Shown here piece after piece: positions 47,316 through 56,681 of a stretch of DNA of 64,000 nt. The translations under genes and the position numbers were made by a program. Position 1 is the stretch's first letter, and the number at the start of each line of letters is the position of its first letter. The notes beneath the pieces are model-generated. The model did no database searches. It worked only from the letters and a program-made list of their open reading frames with translations, and was not told the DNA's origin. This DNA comes from an uncultured Erysipelotrichaceae bacterium. GTDB taxonomy: Bacteria > Bacillota_I > Bacilli_A > RF39 > UBA660. The stretch lies in NCBI GenBank assembly GCA_902775285.1, contig CACYLI010000003.1:49337-113336 (forward strand), in the 5' to 3' direction.

Positions 47316-47702
47316 TTAAAATGGCAAATCATCTTCATTTTCAAATGTATCAGTATCTTCATAATCCGGTAAATCATATGTTTCATCATCTTCATCTGTA
47401 ATACTATCTTCTTGAGTTGGTTCTCCATTCTCACCATTCAAATTATTGAGTTCATTAATTATGCTATTCATTAATTCTATGATTTCATAAAAATAATCTT
47501 TTTCGTTTCCATCATCCATTGAATCAATATTACTTTCAATTATATATTTAGATTCTGGAGAATAATCAAGCAAATCATATATTCCTGAAGCATTTATTTC
47601 TTTCTTTGAATAATCAATTGAGTATTCTTTTTTAGTATTTGTATTTGTTAATGTTATATTATAATTCTCATCTATTAAAATACTAATCTTCGTCTCTTTC
47701 AT
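47316..47702 (-). CDS. Small acidic partner of the PHP-ATPase with SSB-like C-terminal tip
   Basis: 128 residues: a beta-rich N-terminal domain (ISILIDENYNITLTNTNTKKEYSIDYSKK, to about residue 85), then a disordered acidic tail ending D-T-F-E-N-E-D-D-L-P-F. The last six residues are the form of the bacterial SSB C-terminal peptide (DDDIPF), which docks many DNA-repair proteins. There is no OB-fold visible, so it is not an SSB. Overlaps the ATPase gene by 20 bases, so the two are coupled; it probably links the ATPase to SSB-binding proteins or mimics SSB, which is inference. Confidence 0.7.
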   Translation of the reverse strand: MKETKISILIDENYNITLTNTNTKKEYSIDYSKKEINASGIYDLLDYSPESKYIIESNIDSMDDGNEKDYFYEIIELMNSIINELNNLNGENGEPTQEDSITDEDDETYDLPDYEDTDTFENEDDLPF

Positions 47703-50007
47703 ATTTTTTTAATCTCCCTTCAATTGCTTTATAACCACCATCTAAATTATTTTTTATCAAGTCAAGAATGCTATATTCGTCATTATATTCTAAAGCCCCA
47801 TACTTAATATCTATTTTATTATTATTTTTATTCAAATAAATAACATTATCAACATCAAGATTTACAACAAGCAATGGATTATGTGTTACAATTAAAACTT
47901 GTTTTTTATCTCTAATGCTTCCCAAAAATGTTAGAAGAAAATCTTTAATTCTTTTTGGGTTAATATCATCTTCTGGTTGATCTATTGCAAGTACTGAAAA
48001 ACTTGCTTCTTTTTCGTGTATTAAAAATTTATAAAAAACCAATGATATTTCTCCAGGAGTATTTCCAATTGACTCTTTAGAAGATACTTCAGTTATAAAT
48101 GTACTTTCTTTTGAATACTCTTCTATAAAACCATTAATTTTGTTTTCTTTATATTTATCAATTTCTTTTAAAGATGAACATCCTTTTAGAGCTTCTTTAT
48201 ATTTATCTCTTGTTTTAATAGCTTTTATCTTACTTTCATTATCATATTGACTATTAAAACAATATTTGTAGAATTCTTTTTTTAAATCAGTATCATTATA
48301 TGATGTTGTTTTAATGAATTCATAATCATTTAGTTGTTTTTTTGAAACACCACTTATTTTGCTAGGAAATGCTGGATACTCATTTTTTTCATTTTTTAAT
48401 TTAATATAATTAATAATATCATTTTTGAAAACAGCATATACACTTAAAATATCTTTGCTTTTAGTTTCTTCTGAAGTCCTTCTAGAGTTTAAAGATAAAG
48501 AATAGTCATTAAGCTTACTGGAAATAATCCCTTTTGCTTTGTTATTTTTTTCTTTCCTTGTATAATTCTTTAATACTTTGTCATATACTTTATTCAAATT
48601 CTCAATAGCCATTTCATAAAGATTTGATATATCAAGACTATCATAATATTGTTTATAATTCTTATACTCATTTTTAATTGAATCAATTTTCATTTTTAAT
48701 GAATTTTTTCTCTGATTATCGAAATCTATACTTTCAATATCTATTTTAGAATCAATAACTGGTAAATAAAAATTTCTTTTAACTGGAATTATTGTTATAT
48801 TTTCATTCTTAAGTTTTTCAAGGCTTTCTTCGAGTGTTATGTTTTTCATTACATATTTATTAAGGCTATTAAAATAGTTAATTATATTTTCTGAAAAAAT
48901 AGACTTTGTTGTTATTTCATCATAATAATTGGAACTTTTATCAAATAAAGTTCCTTCAATTACACGATTTTTAATATCTCCTTGTGGAATATAATTGATA
49001 TATTGAGATTGAAAAGATAAATCATTATACTCAAATGATAATTTATTATCCTTTACAATTTTATCATAGTATTTTTTATCTCCATTACATAGAAGATTTA
49101 ATAATAGTGATTTTCCTGAACCATTATCACCAATAATAGCATTAATTCCATTTGATAAAGGATATTTTTCACCATTGATGCTAATTTCTTTTATATAATG
49201 ATTATTTGTATTATTATTTCTATTTGCTCTGCTACTAAATGAACTAATTGCCATTAATAATCCTTTAAATGTTGGTAAACATTTTAAAGATGTAAATTTT
49301 CTTTCAATTTTCTCTGATTTTAAACTTCTATAAGGATATGCTTCCCATTGATGACAATCACTACCAGTTATTAGTGGGAATGAAATATCAAGGTTTCTTA
49401 AACTATCCTTAACTATTCCTTCTGTTCTATTATTTCCATATTCCAAGGAATCAATATACCCAGTTTTAATAAAATAAGATGGATCTTCACACGCAGCTGA
49501 AAGGCTTTCTGTTTTTCCAGTTTTATTATCAAGTGCTTGCTTTTGATGTACAATAAGAATTGTTTTTAAATTGATTTTTTTTATTATTTTATCAAATTCT
49601 TCCTGTGTAAAATATTCATCTTTTTTTGTTATTATTTTTATACTATCAATATTTTCAGAGATTGTTTTTAATTGTTCATCATTTTCATTATCAAAAATTG
49701 CTATTATGTGGCATTTTGGATAATCCTCTTCTAATTTAACATCAAACTCTATACCGGGTAAAATATTTTTAATTATCTCATTTCCTTTAATTTCATTTTT
49801 TAATTTACTATACAACTCATAATCAAATTTGTTGTGATCTGTTATAGAGAATAAGCTAATATTATTTTTTTCTAATGCTTTAATTAAAACTGAAGTATTA
49901 TCTATATTGGAATTATTTACAATGTCTCCATCTTTATAATAGCTTGAAAAAGAATGAATATGTAAATCAATGTTAATATTGCTTAAAGCGTAATGTACAT
50001 CGTTCAT
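47683..50007 (-). CDS. PHP-domain SMC/ABC-type ATPase (TrlF-like)
   Basis: 774 residues. N-terminal PHP phosphoesterase (LHIHSFSSYYKDG, SITDHN, GIEFDV, TGSDCH; metal ligands in place) to about residue 230; ABC ATPase with Walker A IIGDNGSGKSLLLNLL (near 290), a long coiled-coil insertion (about 410-600) and Walker B AIDQPEDDINPKRI near 680 followed by VTHNP. This is the architecture of TrlF-like ATPases. Probably a DNA- or RNA-processing nuclease powered by ATP, likely in phage defence given its neighbours. Translated together with the downstream SSB-tailed protein. Confidence 0.85.
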   Translation of the reverse strand: MNDVHYALSNINIDLHIHSFSSYYKDGDIVNNSNIDNTSVLIKALEKNNISLFSITDHNKFDYELYSKLKNEIKGNEIIKNILPGIEFDVKLEEDYPKCHIIAIFDNENDEQLKTISENIDSIKIITKKDEYFTQEEFDKIIKKINLKTILIVHQKQALDNKTGKTESLSAACEDPSYFIKTGYIDSLEYGNNRTEGIVKDSLRNLDISFPLITGSDCHQWEAYPYRSLKSEKIERKFTSLKCLPTFKGLLMAISSFSSRANRNNNTNNHYIKEISINGEKYPLSNGINAIIGDNGSGKSLLLNLLCNGDKKYYDKIVKDNKLSFEYNDLSFQSQYINYIPQGDIKNRVIEGTLFDKSSNYYDEITTKSIFSENIINYFNSLNKYVMKNITLEESLEKLKNENITIIPVKRNFYLPVIDSKIDIESIDFDNQRKNSLKMKIDSIKNEYKNYKQYYDSLDISNLYEMAIENLNKVYDKVLKNYTRKEKNNKAKGIISSKLNDYSLSLNSRRTSEETKSKDILSVYAVFKNDIINYIKLKNEKNEYPAFPSKISGVSKKQLNDYEFIKTTSYNDTDLKKEFYKYCFNSQYDNESKIKAIKTRDKYKEALKGCSSLKEIDKYKENKINGFIEEYSKESTFITEVSSKESIGNTPGEISLVFYKFLIHEKEASFSVLAIDQPEDDINPKRIKDFLLTFLGSIRDKKQVLIVTHNPLLVVNLDVDNVIYLNKNNNKIDIKYGALEYNDEYSILDLIKNNLDGGYKAIEGRLKKYERDED

Positions 50008-50107
50008 ATAATAATCTCCTTATAAAATAAAAAAGTATTCTAATATAAGAATACAAATCTATTGTAATAATAACATAAAATCACAGAAAAATCTATCCCC
50101 AAACATA

Positions 50108-52078
50108 TTAATAATTTGTAACCAAAACCTCAGTTGTTTTTGTTACATTTCCTTCTTGTTTATGATAATTTGAATTATTATAATCAGACTCTATAATATG
50201 AACTTTATAATTGTGTTCTTTAATCCAAGCGTCTAAAATAATGTTTTTTTCTCCTTTATGCTCAATTACATTTGAAAGAGCAAACTTTACCCCACTCTGA
50301 TCTAATACTGCTAAATATTTTAATAAATCAATTTCATCTTGACTTGTCCATCCACCATTTTCATTATAACTAGCAGTTCCTAAAAAATATGGTGGATCGC
50401 AATAAACTAAAGTGTTATTAGTTGTCTCAATAACAAATTCTCTAAAATCAGAATTGATGAAATCAATATTTTTAGTTTTTAGTTTAGTTATAAATGATTT
50501 TAGATTTTTTCTTATAGAATTATTAAAATCTCTTTTACCAACCGGCATATTAAATTCTCCATTAGAATTAAATCTAATTTGATTATTAAATCCATATATA
50601 ACAAGTGTTAGAAATAAAAAATCTTTTTCAACAGAATCTTCTTTTTCTTTATTATAATCATTTCTTAATTCTAGATATTTTGATTTGTTATATTGTCCAA
50701 GTCCTTTATCACTTGTACAATTATATAATTCATAACCATTTAATAATGAATTACTTAAGTTATATTTATCAATAATCTTTTCTAGTTTATCAATGATATA
50801 TCCATCTTCATATTTTTTAAATAAATTCATCACTCTTATTATTTCTTTTTGTTTATCAACACATATTATTTTTTTTGCATTTACATTTATTCCAACATTT
50901 CCACCACCAGAGAACATATCTACAAATAAATCTAAGTCATCTGGAAATATTGGTATTATTTGATTTAATAATTTATACTTACCACCAGTATAGTTTAAAG
51001 GAGACTTTACTTTATCAGCTATATTAGCAACTTTAGTTTTCTCTTTTACTTTAACTTTTGTTCCAACTTTACATACAAATAATCTTTCTTTATGATTCTC
51101 TATTTTTGTTTTACCTGTATTAAACTGATTATAATCAAATTCATATACTTTTACATTTCCTTTTGATGATAAAGTATTCATAATATCTTCATCACTAATT
51201 TTAGCTTGAGATCTACCTGCTCCTTTTGTTCCCATATTGTTATAAGATACAATAATATATTTAGCATTTATATTTTCAATAAGATCTTTAAATGCTAAAG
51301 GTGCAGATACTGAACAATATTTACTCTTTATACCATTTCTTTTCATCTTCTTAGCCACACCAAAAACTTCTTGTTTTTCCCATGTAGCAACATTTTCTAA
51401 TAAATGATATGCATCAGAGTATTGTCTTGAATTATATGGCGGATCAATATATACAACATCTGCCTTAATATTTCTTACAAGTTCATTAGAGTCTTCATTA
51501 AATATTTTATTATTTTTATTATTTGCTATTGGTTTTAAATCTAGCATACATAACTCTAATTTTTTATCTAAATCACCATTTTTTCTATATGCGTCATAAT
51601 GACCTACTGTATTAGCAATTTTATCCATAGCATATAGTAATGATGTAATTAGAATTGCTCTTTCTCTAGTATTAATTTCATTATTTAAAAAACAATTTTC
51701 AATATTTTCTCTAATATATCCTATTTTCTTACAATTATCTTTACTAAAATATGTATCACCAAAATTAATAGAAAAATAGTTATCTTCAAGATTACCTAGA
51801 GAATTGTATTCTAATATCATCTTCTCTATTTTCTTTTTATCTACTTTTTCATTACCAAACCACGCTAAATAAGATAAATAATTTGATTTTAATAAATCAT
51901 TTACATATATTTTAGTTTTTGAATCATTAAAAAAATCTCCAACAATGCCAGTTCCTGCAAACAAATCAAAAAAAGAAGAAAACTCTATTTTTTCTTTTTG
52001 TATTACTTCATTTATAAAGTTTAGCATTCTTGCTTTACTACCAATATATCTTCTATTATTAATACTAATTGTTTTCAT
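50108..52078 (-). CDS. Fused double N6-adenine DNA methyltransferase (Type IIS)
   Basis: About 656 residues from the ATG at 52078 (GAGGTG upstream). Two complete methylases in tandem: N-terminal one with motif I FFDLFAGTGIVGD and catalytic YIDPPYNSRQYSDAY (about residues 35-230); C-terminal D12/Dam-type one with NYTGGKYKLL, FVDMFSGGGNVG and YCDPPYFLG (about 365-655). Two methylases fused, as in M.FokI, suit an asymmetric site whose strands need separate methylation. Protects DNA from the nuclease encoded at 52158. Likely expressed with it. Confidence 0.92.
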   Translation of the reverse strand: MKTISINNRRYIGSKARMLNFINEVIQKEKIEFSSFFDLFAGTGIVGDFFNDSKTKIYVNDLLKSNYLSYLAWFGNEKVDKKKIEKMILEYNSLGNLEDNYFSINFGDTYFSKDNCKKIGYIRENIENCFLNNEINTRERAILITSLLYAMDKIANTVGHYDAYRKNGDLDKKLELCMLDLKPIANNKNNKIFNEDSNELVRNIKADVVYIDPPYNSRQYSDAYHLLENVATWEKQEVFGVAKKMKRNGIKSKYCSVSAPLAFKDLIENINAKYIIVSYNNMGTKGAGRSQAKISDEDIMNTLSSKGNVKVYEFDYNQFNTGKTKIENHKERLFVCKVGTKVKVKEKTKVANIADKVKSPLNYTGGKYKLLNQIIPIFPDDLDLFVDMFSGGGNVGINVNAKKIICVDKQKEIIRVMNLFKKYEDGYIIDKLEKIIDKYNLSNSLLNGYELYNCTSDKGLGQYNKSKYLELRNDYNKEKEDSVEKDFLFLTLVIYGFNNQIRFNSNGEFNMPVGKRDFNNSIRKNLKSFITKLKTKNIDFINSDFREFVIETTNNTLVYCDPPYFLGTASYNENGGWTSQDEIDLLKYLAVLDQSGVKFALSNVIEHKGEKNIILDAWIKEHNYKVHIIESDYNNSNYHKQEGNVTKTTEVLVTNY

Positions 52079-52157
52079 AAACACACCTCTATATTTCCAT
52101 TTTAGGCATCGTATTGTAATACTAGTATATCAAAAAAAAAGTAGTATAACAACTACT

Positions 52158-53912
52158 TTAATCTAAATTTTCTATTAAATGATTCTTCCAATCATCAAAA
52201 GAATTATTTATATATGTCCACCAGTCATCTGAATTACTTAAACTATCAACATTACAAATTTTATCAAATAAATCTATAAAGTTTTGTCTTACAAATGTTT
52301 TACCATTTTTATTTAACTTTCTTAAGGCATATATAATTTCTTCAAATCTTTTTAAAGATAATGGTATTATTTTTAATTTAGTTCCTTCATATTCATACTT
52401 AACAGCATACCAAAATGTATTAATAGTATCTCTATGAAGTTTTGGAGCCACAAATAAGCAATAACTAGGTTTATCATTATTCTCATTAATGAAGTCCTTT
52501 AAATGTCTCATAACTGGTTGCCCTTCATTATACCATTGATCTCTTCCAGTCAAAGCAGTAACCTCACAAATAGAATTAAACTCTTTATAAAAACACTCAA
52601 TATCTGCTACACCAGATGGAGCTGTGAATAATATATTATTATCATCATCAGATTGATAATTTGGTTTAATTTCAACAGCATCATTTAAAGTAATAAGTGC
52701 AGTAGTAATCCACTTTTCCAAAGCTAATGCTGGTCTAATATCCAAATTTCTATAATTTTCTAATGAATCAATTATATCATTAATACCTTCTACATTAAGA
52801 TATTCTTTCTTCTCTAATTTAAGTAGTATTTTCTTTTTAAGTTCAGTTAATTGCTTATATGAATAATTATTAAGTTTGCTTATTTCATCTTCCATAATAT
52901 TATTTTGACTTATTAATCCAAATATTTCTTTTCTATATTCTTCTTCAATTGAAGCAGTATCTTCACTTAAATCAGGTAAATTTGAATTTCTTAAATACTC
53001 TAAATATTTTGAAGGGTTATCAAATCCATTAGACTTTCCAGATTCACTTTTTAATAATCTATCTATCATAGCTTGTCTACTTGGAACTATATCAATGTAA
53101 TAACCATTTCCTCTTTTTTTAATTAGATTAGTTAATGAGAAATATCTTATTGCATTGTCAGCATAATCTCTAATATTTTCAACACTAGCATTTGAAAAAT
53201 CTGATAAATTTTCATTAATATATTCTTTGTAATAATTATTTTTTTCATTTAAAGGAAGCTTTGATACATTAGCTCTATAATCAAGCAATTTATCAACTTG
53301 ACTATCAATGTCATCAGCATTTATTAAACTTAAGGCAAAGATTGCAAATTCATTTTTACTGATTCCTACAGGTTCATTACCCTTTTCGTGCCATTTAGCA
53401 TTTACTTTATCAATTAGTTTTAAAACACCAACTAATGGTTTAATATCATATCCATCAACAAAATCAGATGAAGTTGGATTTGGATATTGCCATTTTAATG
53501 CCCATTTCATAAAATAATCAGAAAAACTTAATTTGTCAGATAATATATCTTTAGACTCTTGAGGAATAACTATGGTATTATCCTCATCTATATATGCAAG
53601 TCCTAAATCTTTTAGAGGAGAAAAAGATGTCCTTCCTCTCATAGGTGGATCTTGATATCTTTTTTCTTTGAATATTCTTTCAGCTTCTTCATATGACATT
53701 TTTCTATTTATATCATCTAATACAGCAACACTTTCATCAGATAAATTTGTCTTTTCTGGAATGTATTTTCTATACTGAATTAATAATATTTGATATTTTT
53801 CCTGAGTTTCGGTATTCCATTTTTGACCTTCTAAATTTTGTAACACACTTAGAAAGTCAATTATTCTATCTGGACTTCTTAAAGTAGTTGAAAAACTCCA
53901 TAATTTTTTCAT
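52158..53912 (-). CDS. AlwI/N.BstNBI-family Type IIS restriction endonuclease
   Basis: About 584 residues from the ATG at 53912 (GAGGTG upstream; a GTG at 53921 is part of that site). Matches N.BstNBI/AlwI: FLSVLQNLEGQKW, then a KWQYPNP...YDIKPLVGVLKLIDKV block, QVDKLLDYRANVSKLP, RDYADNAIRYFSLTNLIKKRGNGYYI, and the catalytic stretch VADIECFYKEFNSICEVTALTGRDQW (acidic D/E...E-V-T) with QPVMRHL after it. Family members cut outside GGATC or GAGTC; the exact site here is not readable. Pairs with the double methylase 79 bases downstream. Confidence 0.9.
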   Translation of the reverse strand: MKKLWSFSTTLRSPDRIIDFLSVLQNLEGQKWNTETQEKYQILLIQYRKYIPEKTNLSDESVAVLDDINRKMSYEEAERIFKEKRYQDPPMRGRTSFSPLKDLGLAYIDEDNTIVIPQESKDILSDKLSFSDYFMKWALKWQYPNPTSSDFVDGYDIKPLVGVLKLIDKVNAKWHEKGNEPVGISKNEFAIFALSLINADDIDSQVDKLLDYRANVSKLPLNEKNNYYKEYINENLSDFSNASVENIRDYADNAIRYFSLTNLIKKRGNGYYIDIVPSRQAMIDRLLKSESGKSNGFDNPSKYLEYLRNSNLPDLSEDTASIEEEYRKEIFGLISQNNIMEDEISKLNNYSYKQLTELKKKILLKLEKKEYLNVEGINDIIDSLENYRNLDIRPALALEKWITTALITLNDAVEIKPNYQSDDDNNILFTAPSGVADIECFYKEFNSICEVTALTGRDQWYNEGQPVMRHLKDFINENNDKPSYCLFVAPKLHRDTINTFWYAVKYEYEGTKLKIIPLSLKRFEEIIYALRKLNKNGKTFVRQNFIDLFDKICNVDSLSNSDDWWTYINNSFDDWKNHLIENLD

Positions 53913-53987
53913 TGTACTCACCTCATTAACCTAATTATATCATAAATCACTTTATCTAAAAAGATATGGCTTATACCATATCTCTAT

Positions 53988-54731
53988 TTAATTTGTTTCA
54001 CACATCAAATATGAATTCTTAATTATATCTTCAAGTTCTTTTTCTGATAACTTTTCTACTTTACTAATAGAATAGTCGGTATAATATACCTTTATATTTG
54101 ATGATGGTGCTTTAATATTTTCTATAAATCCGAAAGGTATTTTTTTACCATCCAATTGTCTAGCCATAGATTCAAAGTATTCCCAACGACTTCTTTGCTT
54201 ATTATATATGCTAACTGTAGCATGAAAAAAACAAATACTTTCATTTTTTACTTTTTTGCATGTATGATACATATTTAATACACTTTGACCAGTAGCAATA
54301 AACTCTATATCATTACCTTCTATTTCACACTTCATAACTCTAGAATCATATTCAGCATCAAATTCATAATAATAATTTATAAATGGTATAGAAATAATAA
54401 TAGCAAGTATTAAAACAAATATAACAATAAGTCTTCTAATTTTTTTCTTTTTCTTTTTTTCTAAATCAGAGACCATATCTACAATATTTTCTTCTAATGA
54501 TTCTATATATTTATTATCATTTACATCTTCTCCACTCATTAGATCATTTATTGTAATTCCAAGTTCTTTACATAGTGGTTTAAATAGTGCTAGATCTGGC
54601 ATATTTTTACCATTCTCCCAATTTGATACAGCTCTATCCGATACTCCAAGTTTTTCGGCTAATTCTTCTTGAGTTAATTTCTTTTCTTTTCTTTTTTTTG
54701 AAATATATTTTCCAATTTTTTCTTGATTCAT
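53988..54731 (-). CDS. XRE-family regulator with membrane anchor and exported domain
   Basis: 247 residues from the ATG at 54731 (AAAGGAGAGAAAAT upstream). HTH (residues 1-65, ISKKRKEKKLTQEELAEKLGVSDRAVSNWENGKNMPD), acidic linker, membrane helix (LIVIFVLILAIIISIPFINYYY, about 103-125), exported domain of about 115 residues with two Cys. It is the intact paralogue of the nonsense-split gene at 33907-34650 (about 85% identical by eye). Sits just upstream, in transcription order, of the restriction operon; could regulate it. Confidence 0.85.
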   Translation of the reverse strand: MNQEKIGKYISKKRKEKKLTQEELAEKLGVSDRAVSNWENGKNMPDLALFKPLCKELGITINDLMSGEDVNDNKYIESLEENIVDMVSDLEKKKKKKIRRLIVIFVLILAIIISIPFINYYYEFDAEYDSRVMKCEIEGNDIEFIATGQSVLNMYHTCKKVKNESICFFHATVSIYNKQRSRWEYFESMARQLDGKKIPFGFIENIKAPSSNIKVYYTDYSISKVEKLSEKELEDIIKNSYLMCETN

Positions 54732-54905
54732 ATTTTCTCTCCTTTCGCATTCATAATACACTTTTTCAAATACATTTTACACGAAATGTTGCTTGAGTTA
54801 TATATTTATTATATAACAATTAAAAACTAACTATTTCTAGTTAGTACATGTTATTATTAAATATATTTTTATTTATTAATAGTCTTAAAAGAATAAATGC
54901 ACTCC

Positions 54906-55499
54906 TTATTTATTTTCTAAATCATCTATTCTAATTATTCTATTTATTTCACTTAAAGGTAGTTGATACCAATTATCTTGCATTAATACCGAAACACTTT
55001 CAACTTCGCCTTGAATAGGATCAGTTAATTTTATTTCAACTTTTCCGATGTATAAATTATAATTTTTTAATTCAATACAACAATTATTATATAAATAATC
55101 TTCTATCTTATTCTTATCAAAAATAAATTTATCATCATGTAATGGAAATAAATCAAAAAAATCCACCATAGTATAATCAACAATATTACATAAGTTAGGT
55201 GAAAGATTAATATATGAGTTTACTTCATCGCAATGACTATACGCATCTTTAAGATTTGTACAATAAATAGAATATAGTTTATTATTAAAAATAATATCAG
55301 AGTACTTTACTTTATTATATTCATTTACTTCATCTCTTAAAGAATGAAATATATCTTTAAGTATACATAATGATTCCTTTTTATCATTATCAATCATACC
55401 AAGAGCATTATTAGCCTCATTATGATAAATACATAATCTTTGCATAATATCAATATTGTCTATTCTTTTATTAAAATTAAATGGTTTAAAAGCTTTCAT
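54906..55499 (-). CDS. Hypothetical protein
   Basis: 197 residues, soluble, acidic, Tyr/Asn-rich, with several Cys. No membrane segment or known motif; a helical N-terminal half (MQRLCIYHNEANNALGMIDNDKKESLCILKDIFHSLRDEV...) and a mixed C-terminal half. First residues overlap no gene; 9 bases separate it from 55509-55736. Part of a three-gene unit with the next two. Confidence 0.65.
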   Translation of the reverse strand: MKAFKPFNFNKRIDNIDIMQRLCIYHNEANNALGMIDNDKKESLCILKDIFHSLRDEVNEYNKVKYSDIIFNNKLYSIYCTNLKDAYSHCDEVNSYINLSPNLCNIVDYTMVDFFDLFPLHDDKFIFDKNKIEDYLYNNCCIELKNYNLYIGKVEIKLTDPIQGEVESVSVLMQDNWYQLPLSEINRIIRIDDLENK

Positions 55500-55508
55500 A
55501 TCAACACC

Positions 55509-55736
55509 TCACTTATTATTTATCTTTCTCATAGAATCATTTAATGAAATAGACATTTCACAAAAAAACTGATTACATTCATCTTTAGATAACTTGAATG
55601 ATGATTCAAATAAACTAATTGTATCTTTATACATATCAGCTAATCTTTTATCACTATCATTTGAATGACTAGTTAAAGAGTATTTAACATATAAAGCTCT
55701 TAATCTAGACATTAATTCATTATAATCACAATACAT
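55509..55736 (-). CDS. Small hypothetical helical protein
   Basis: 75 residues, all helical (MYCDYNELMSRLRALYVKYSLT... FSMSLNDSMRKINNK by general character). AAAGGAGAAAAAA precedes the ATG. Lies between a KTSC protein and the 197-residue gene, with operon-like spacing. Unknown; could be a small regulator. Confidence 0.6.
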   Translation of the reverse strand: MYCDYNELMSRLRALYVKYSLTSHSNDSDKRLADMYKDTISLFESSFKLSKDECNQFFCEMSISLNDSMRKINNK

Positions 55737-55781
55737 ATTTTTTTCTCCTTTCTATAAAAATCCAAAACCCTCTGAATTAAA

Positions 55782-55985
55782 CTATACTAGTCTTCTATCG
55801 TTATAATAGTTCTTAATATAACTATGAAAATATCTTCCTTTGCTACTAGCATTTAGTAGATTGTTATATTCATGAGCTGCATTTTCATACTCATAAATAC
55901 CACCACTATTAAACTTAATAATAAGATTTTTACCTTTAATAGCTATACCGGATAAATCACTAGAAGTAACATATGTAAAAAGCAT
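55782..55985 (-). CDS. KTSC-domain protein
   Basis: 67 residues from the ATG at 55985 (AAAGGAAC upstream; the frame up to 56081 lacks a ribosome binding site before its other Met codons). The whole protein is one KTSC domain: VTSSDLSGIAIKGKNLIIKFNSGGIYEYENAAHEYNNLLNASSKGRYFHSYIKNYY. KTSC proteins are found with phage and DNA-repair proteins (for example at RecD or lysyl-tRNA synthetase C-termini); exact role unknown. Confidence 0.85.
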   Translation of the reverse strand: MLFTYVTSSDLSGIAIKGKNLIIKFNSGGIYEYENAAHEYNNLLNASSKGRYFHSYIKNYYNDRRLV

Positions 55986-56071
55986 ATTTGTTCCTTTCCG
56001 TACCATCTTATAATTTTCTAAAGAAAAAAGACTGCAAAATTGTAAATAAAATGCAATCTTATAAGAAACTA

Positions 56072-56208
56072 TTGAATTCATTCCATTATTATATTACAAT
56101 AGATATGAAATAATGATTTTATAAGATTATTTATTTCACTTGTGCTTTTGCTAATTTGCACATAATTTGTAGCCTTTCTTTTTTCCCAGAAAAGAAGGCC
56201 TTTTTATT
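56072..56208 (+). ncRNA. Candidate small RNA between the KTSC gene and recombinase 3
   Basis: TTGAAT (56072-56077), 17 bases, TACAAT (56095-56100) point rightward into about 100 bases that end with a terminator (GCCTTTCTTTT/AAAAGAAGGC, then CTTTTTATTT, to 56208). No gene lies on the plus strand beyond it for more than 7 kb, so the terminator has no other client. Weaker than the candidate at 38459. Confidence 0.4.
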
Positions 56209-56439
56209 TGCTCAAGATATTACTCTCAAACACTAATATAATTATAAGGTAGAAGCTATTAAAAAGCAATGTTTTCAATATGAAAAATTACATATTTTTC
56301 TTAGATTTACACTTTTATTAAAAACATCTTTAATAAGTTTAAAATCTATTTTAATTTTTTTGAATTTTTTACTTATTATTTAATTTTAGATTTTATAAAC
56401 ATATATATTTTTTAATACAATCAAGTTTCTCTTTAATGT

Positions 56440-56680
56440 ATAAAAAAATGCTCCTAAAAAAGTGGCATTTTTTGATGTTTTAGTTTTATCAGGATAAGAC
56501 GCTGACACCAACACTTCAAAAATCCTTAGATAATATCTAAAAATTTTGTGGTGTCAAACTTATTTCGAACTTTCGAAATTGCTCCTAAAAACAAATAAAA
56601 TCTTTTCAAAGCTAGGTAATACCTAATAAAAAGTGCTCCCAAATTGATATTTTTATGATACCTTTTTGGGAGCAAAAATT
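56440..56680. other. Hairpin-rich non-coding tract downstream of recombinase 3
   Basis: No gene is seen in the 600 bases 56082-56681. This part holds AATGC/GCATT (56446-56476, with T-runs both ways), an 8-bp dyad TGACACCA (56503-56510)/TGGTGTCA (56549-56556) containing a smaller TTAGATA/TATCTAA hairpin, and a terminator for recombinase 3 (GCTCCCAAA/TTTGGGAGC, 56640-56675). Position corresponds to that of Y in elements 1 and 4, but the sequence is different. Confidence 0.5.
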
Positions 56681-56681
56681 A

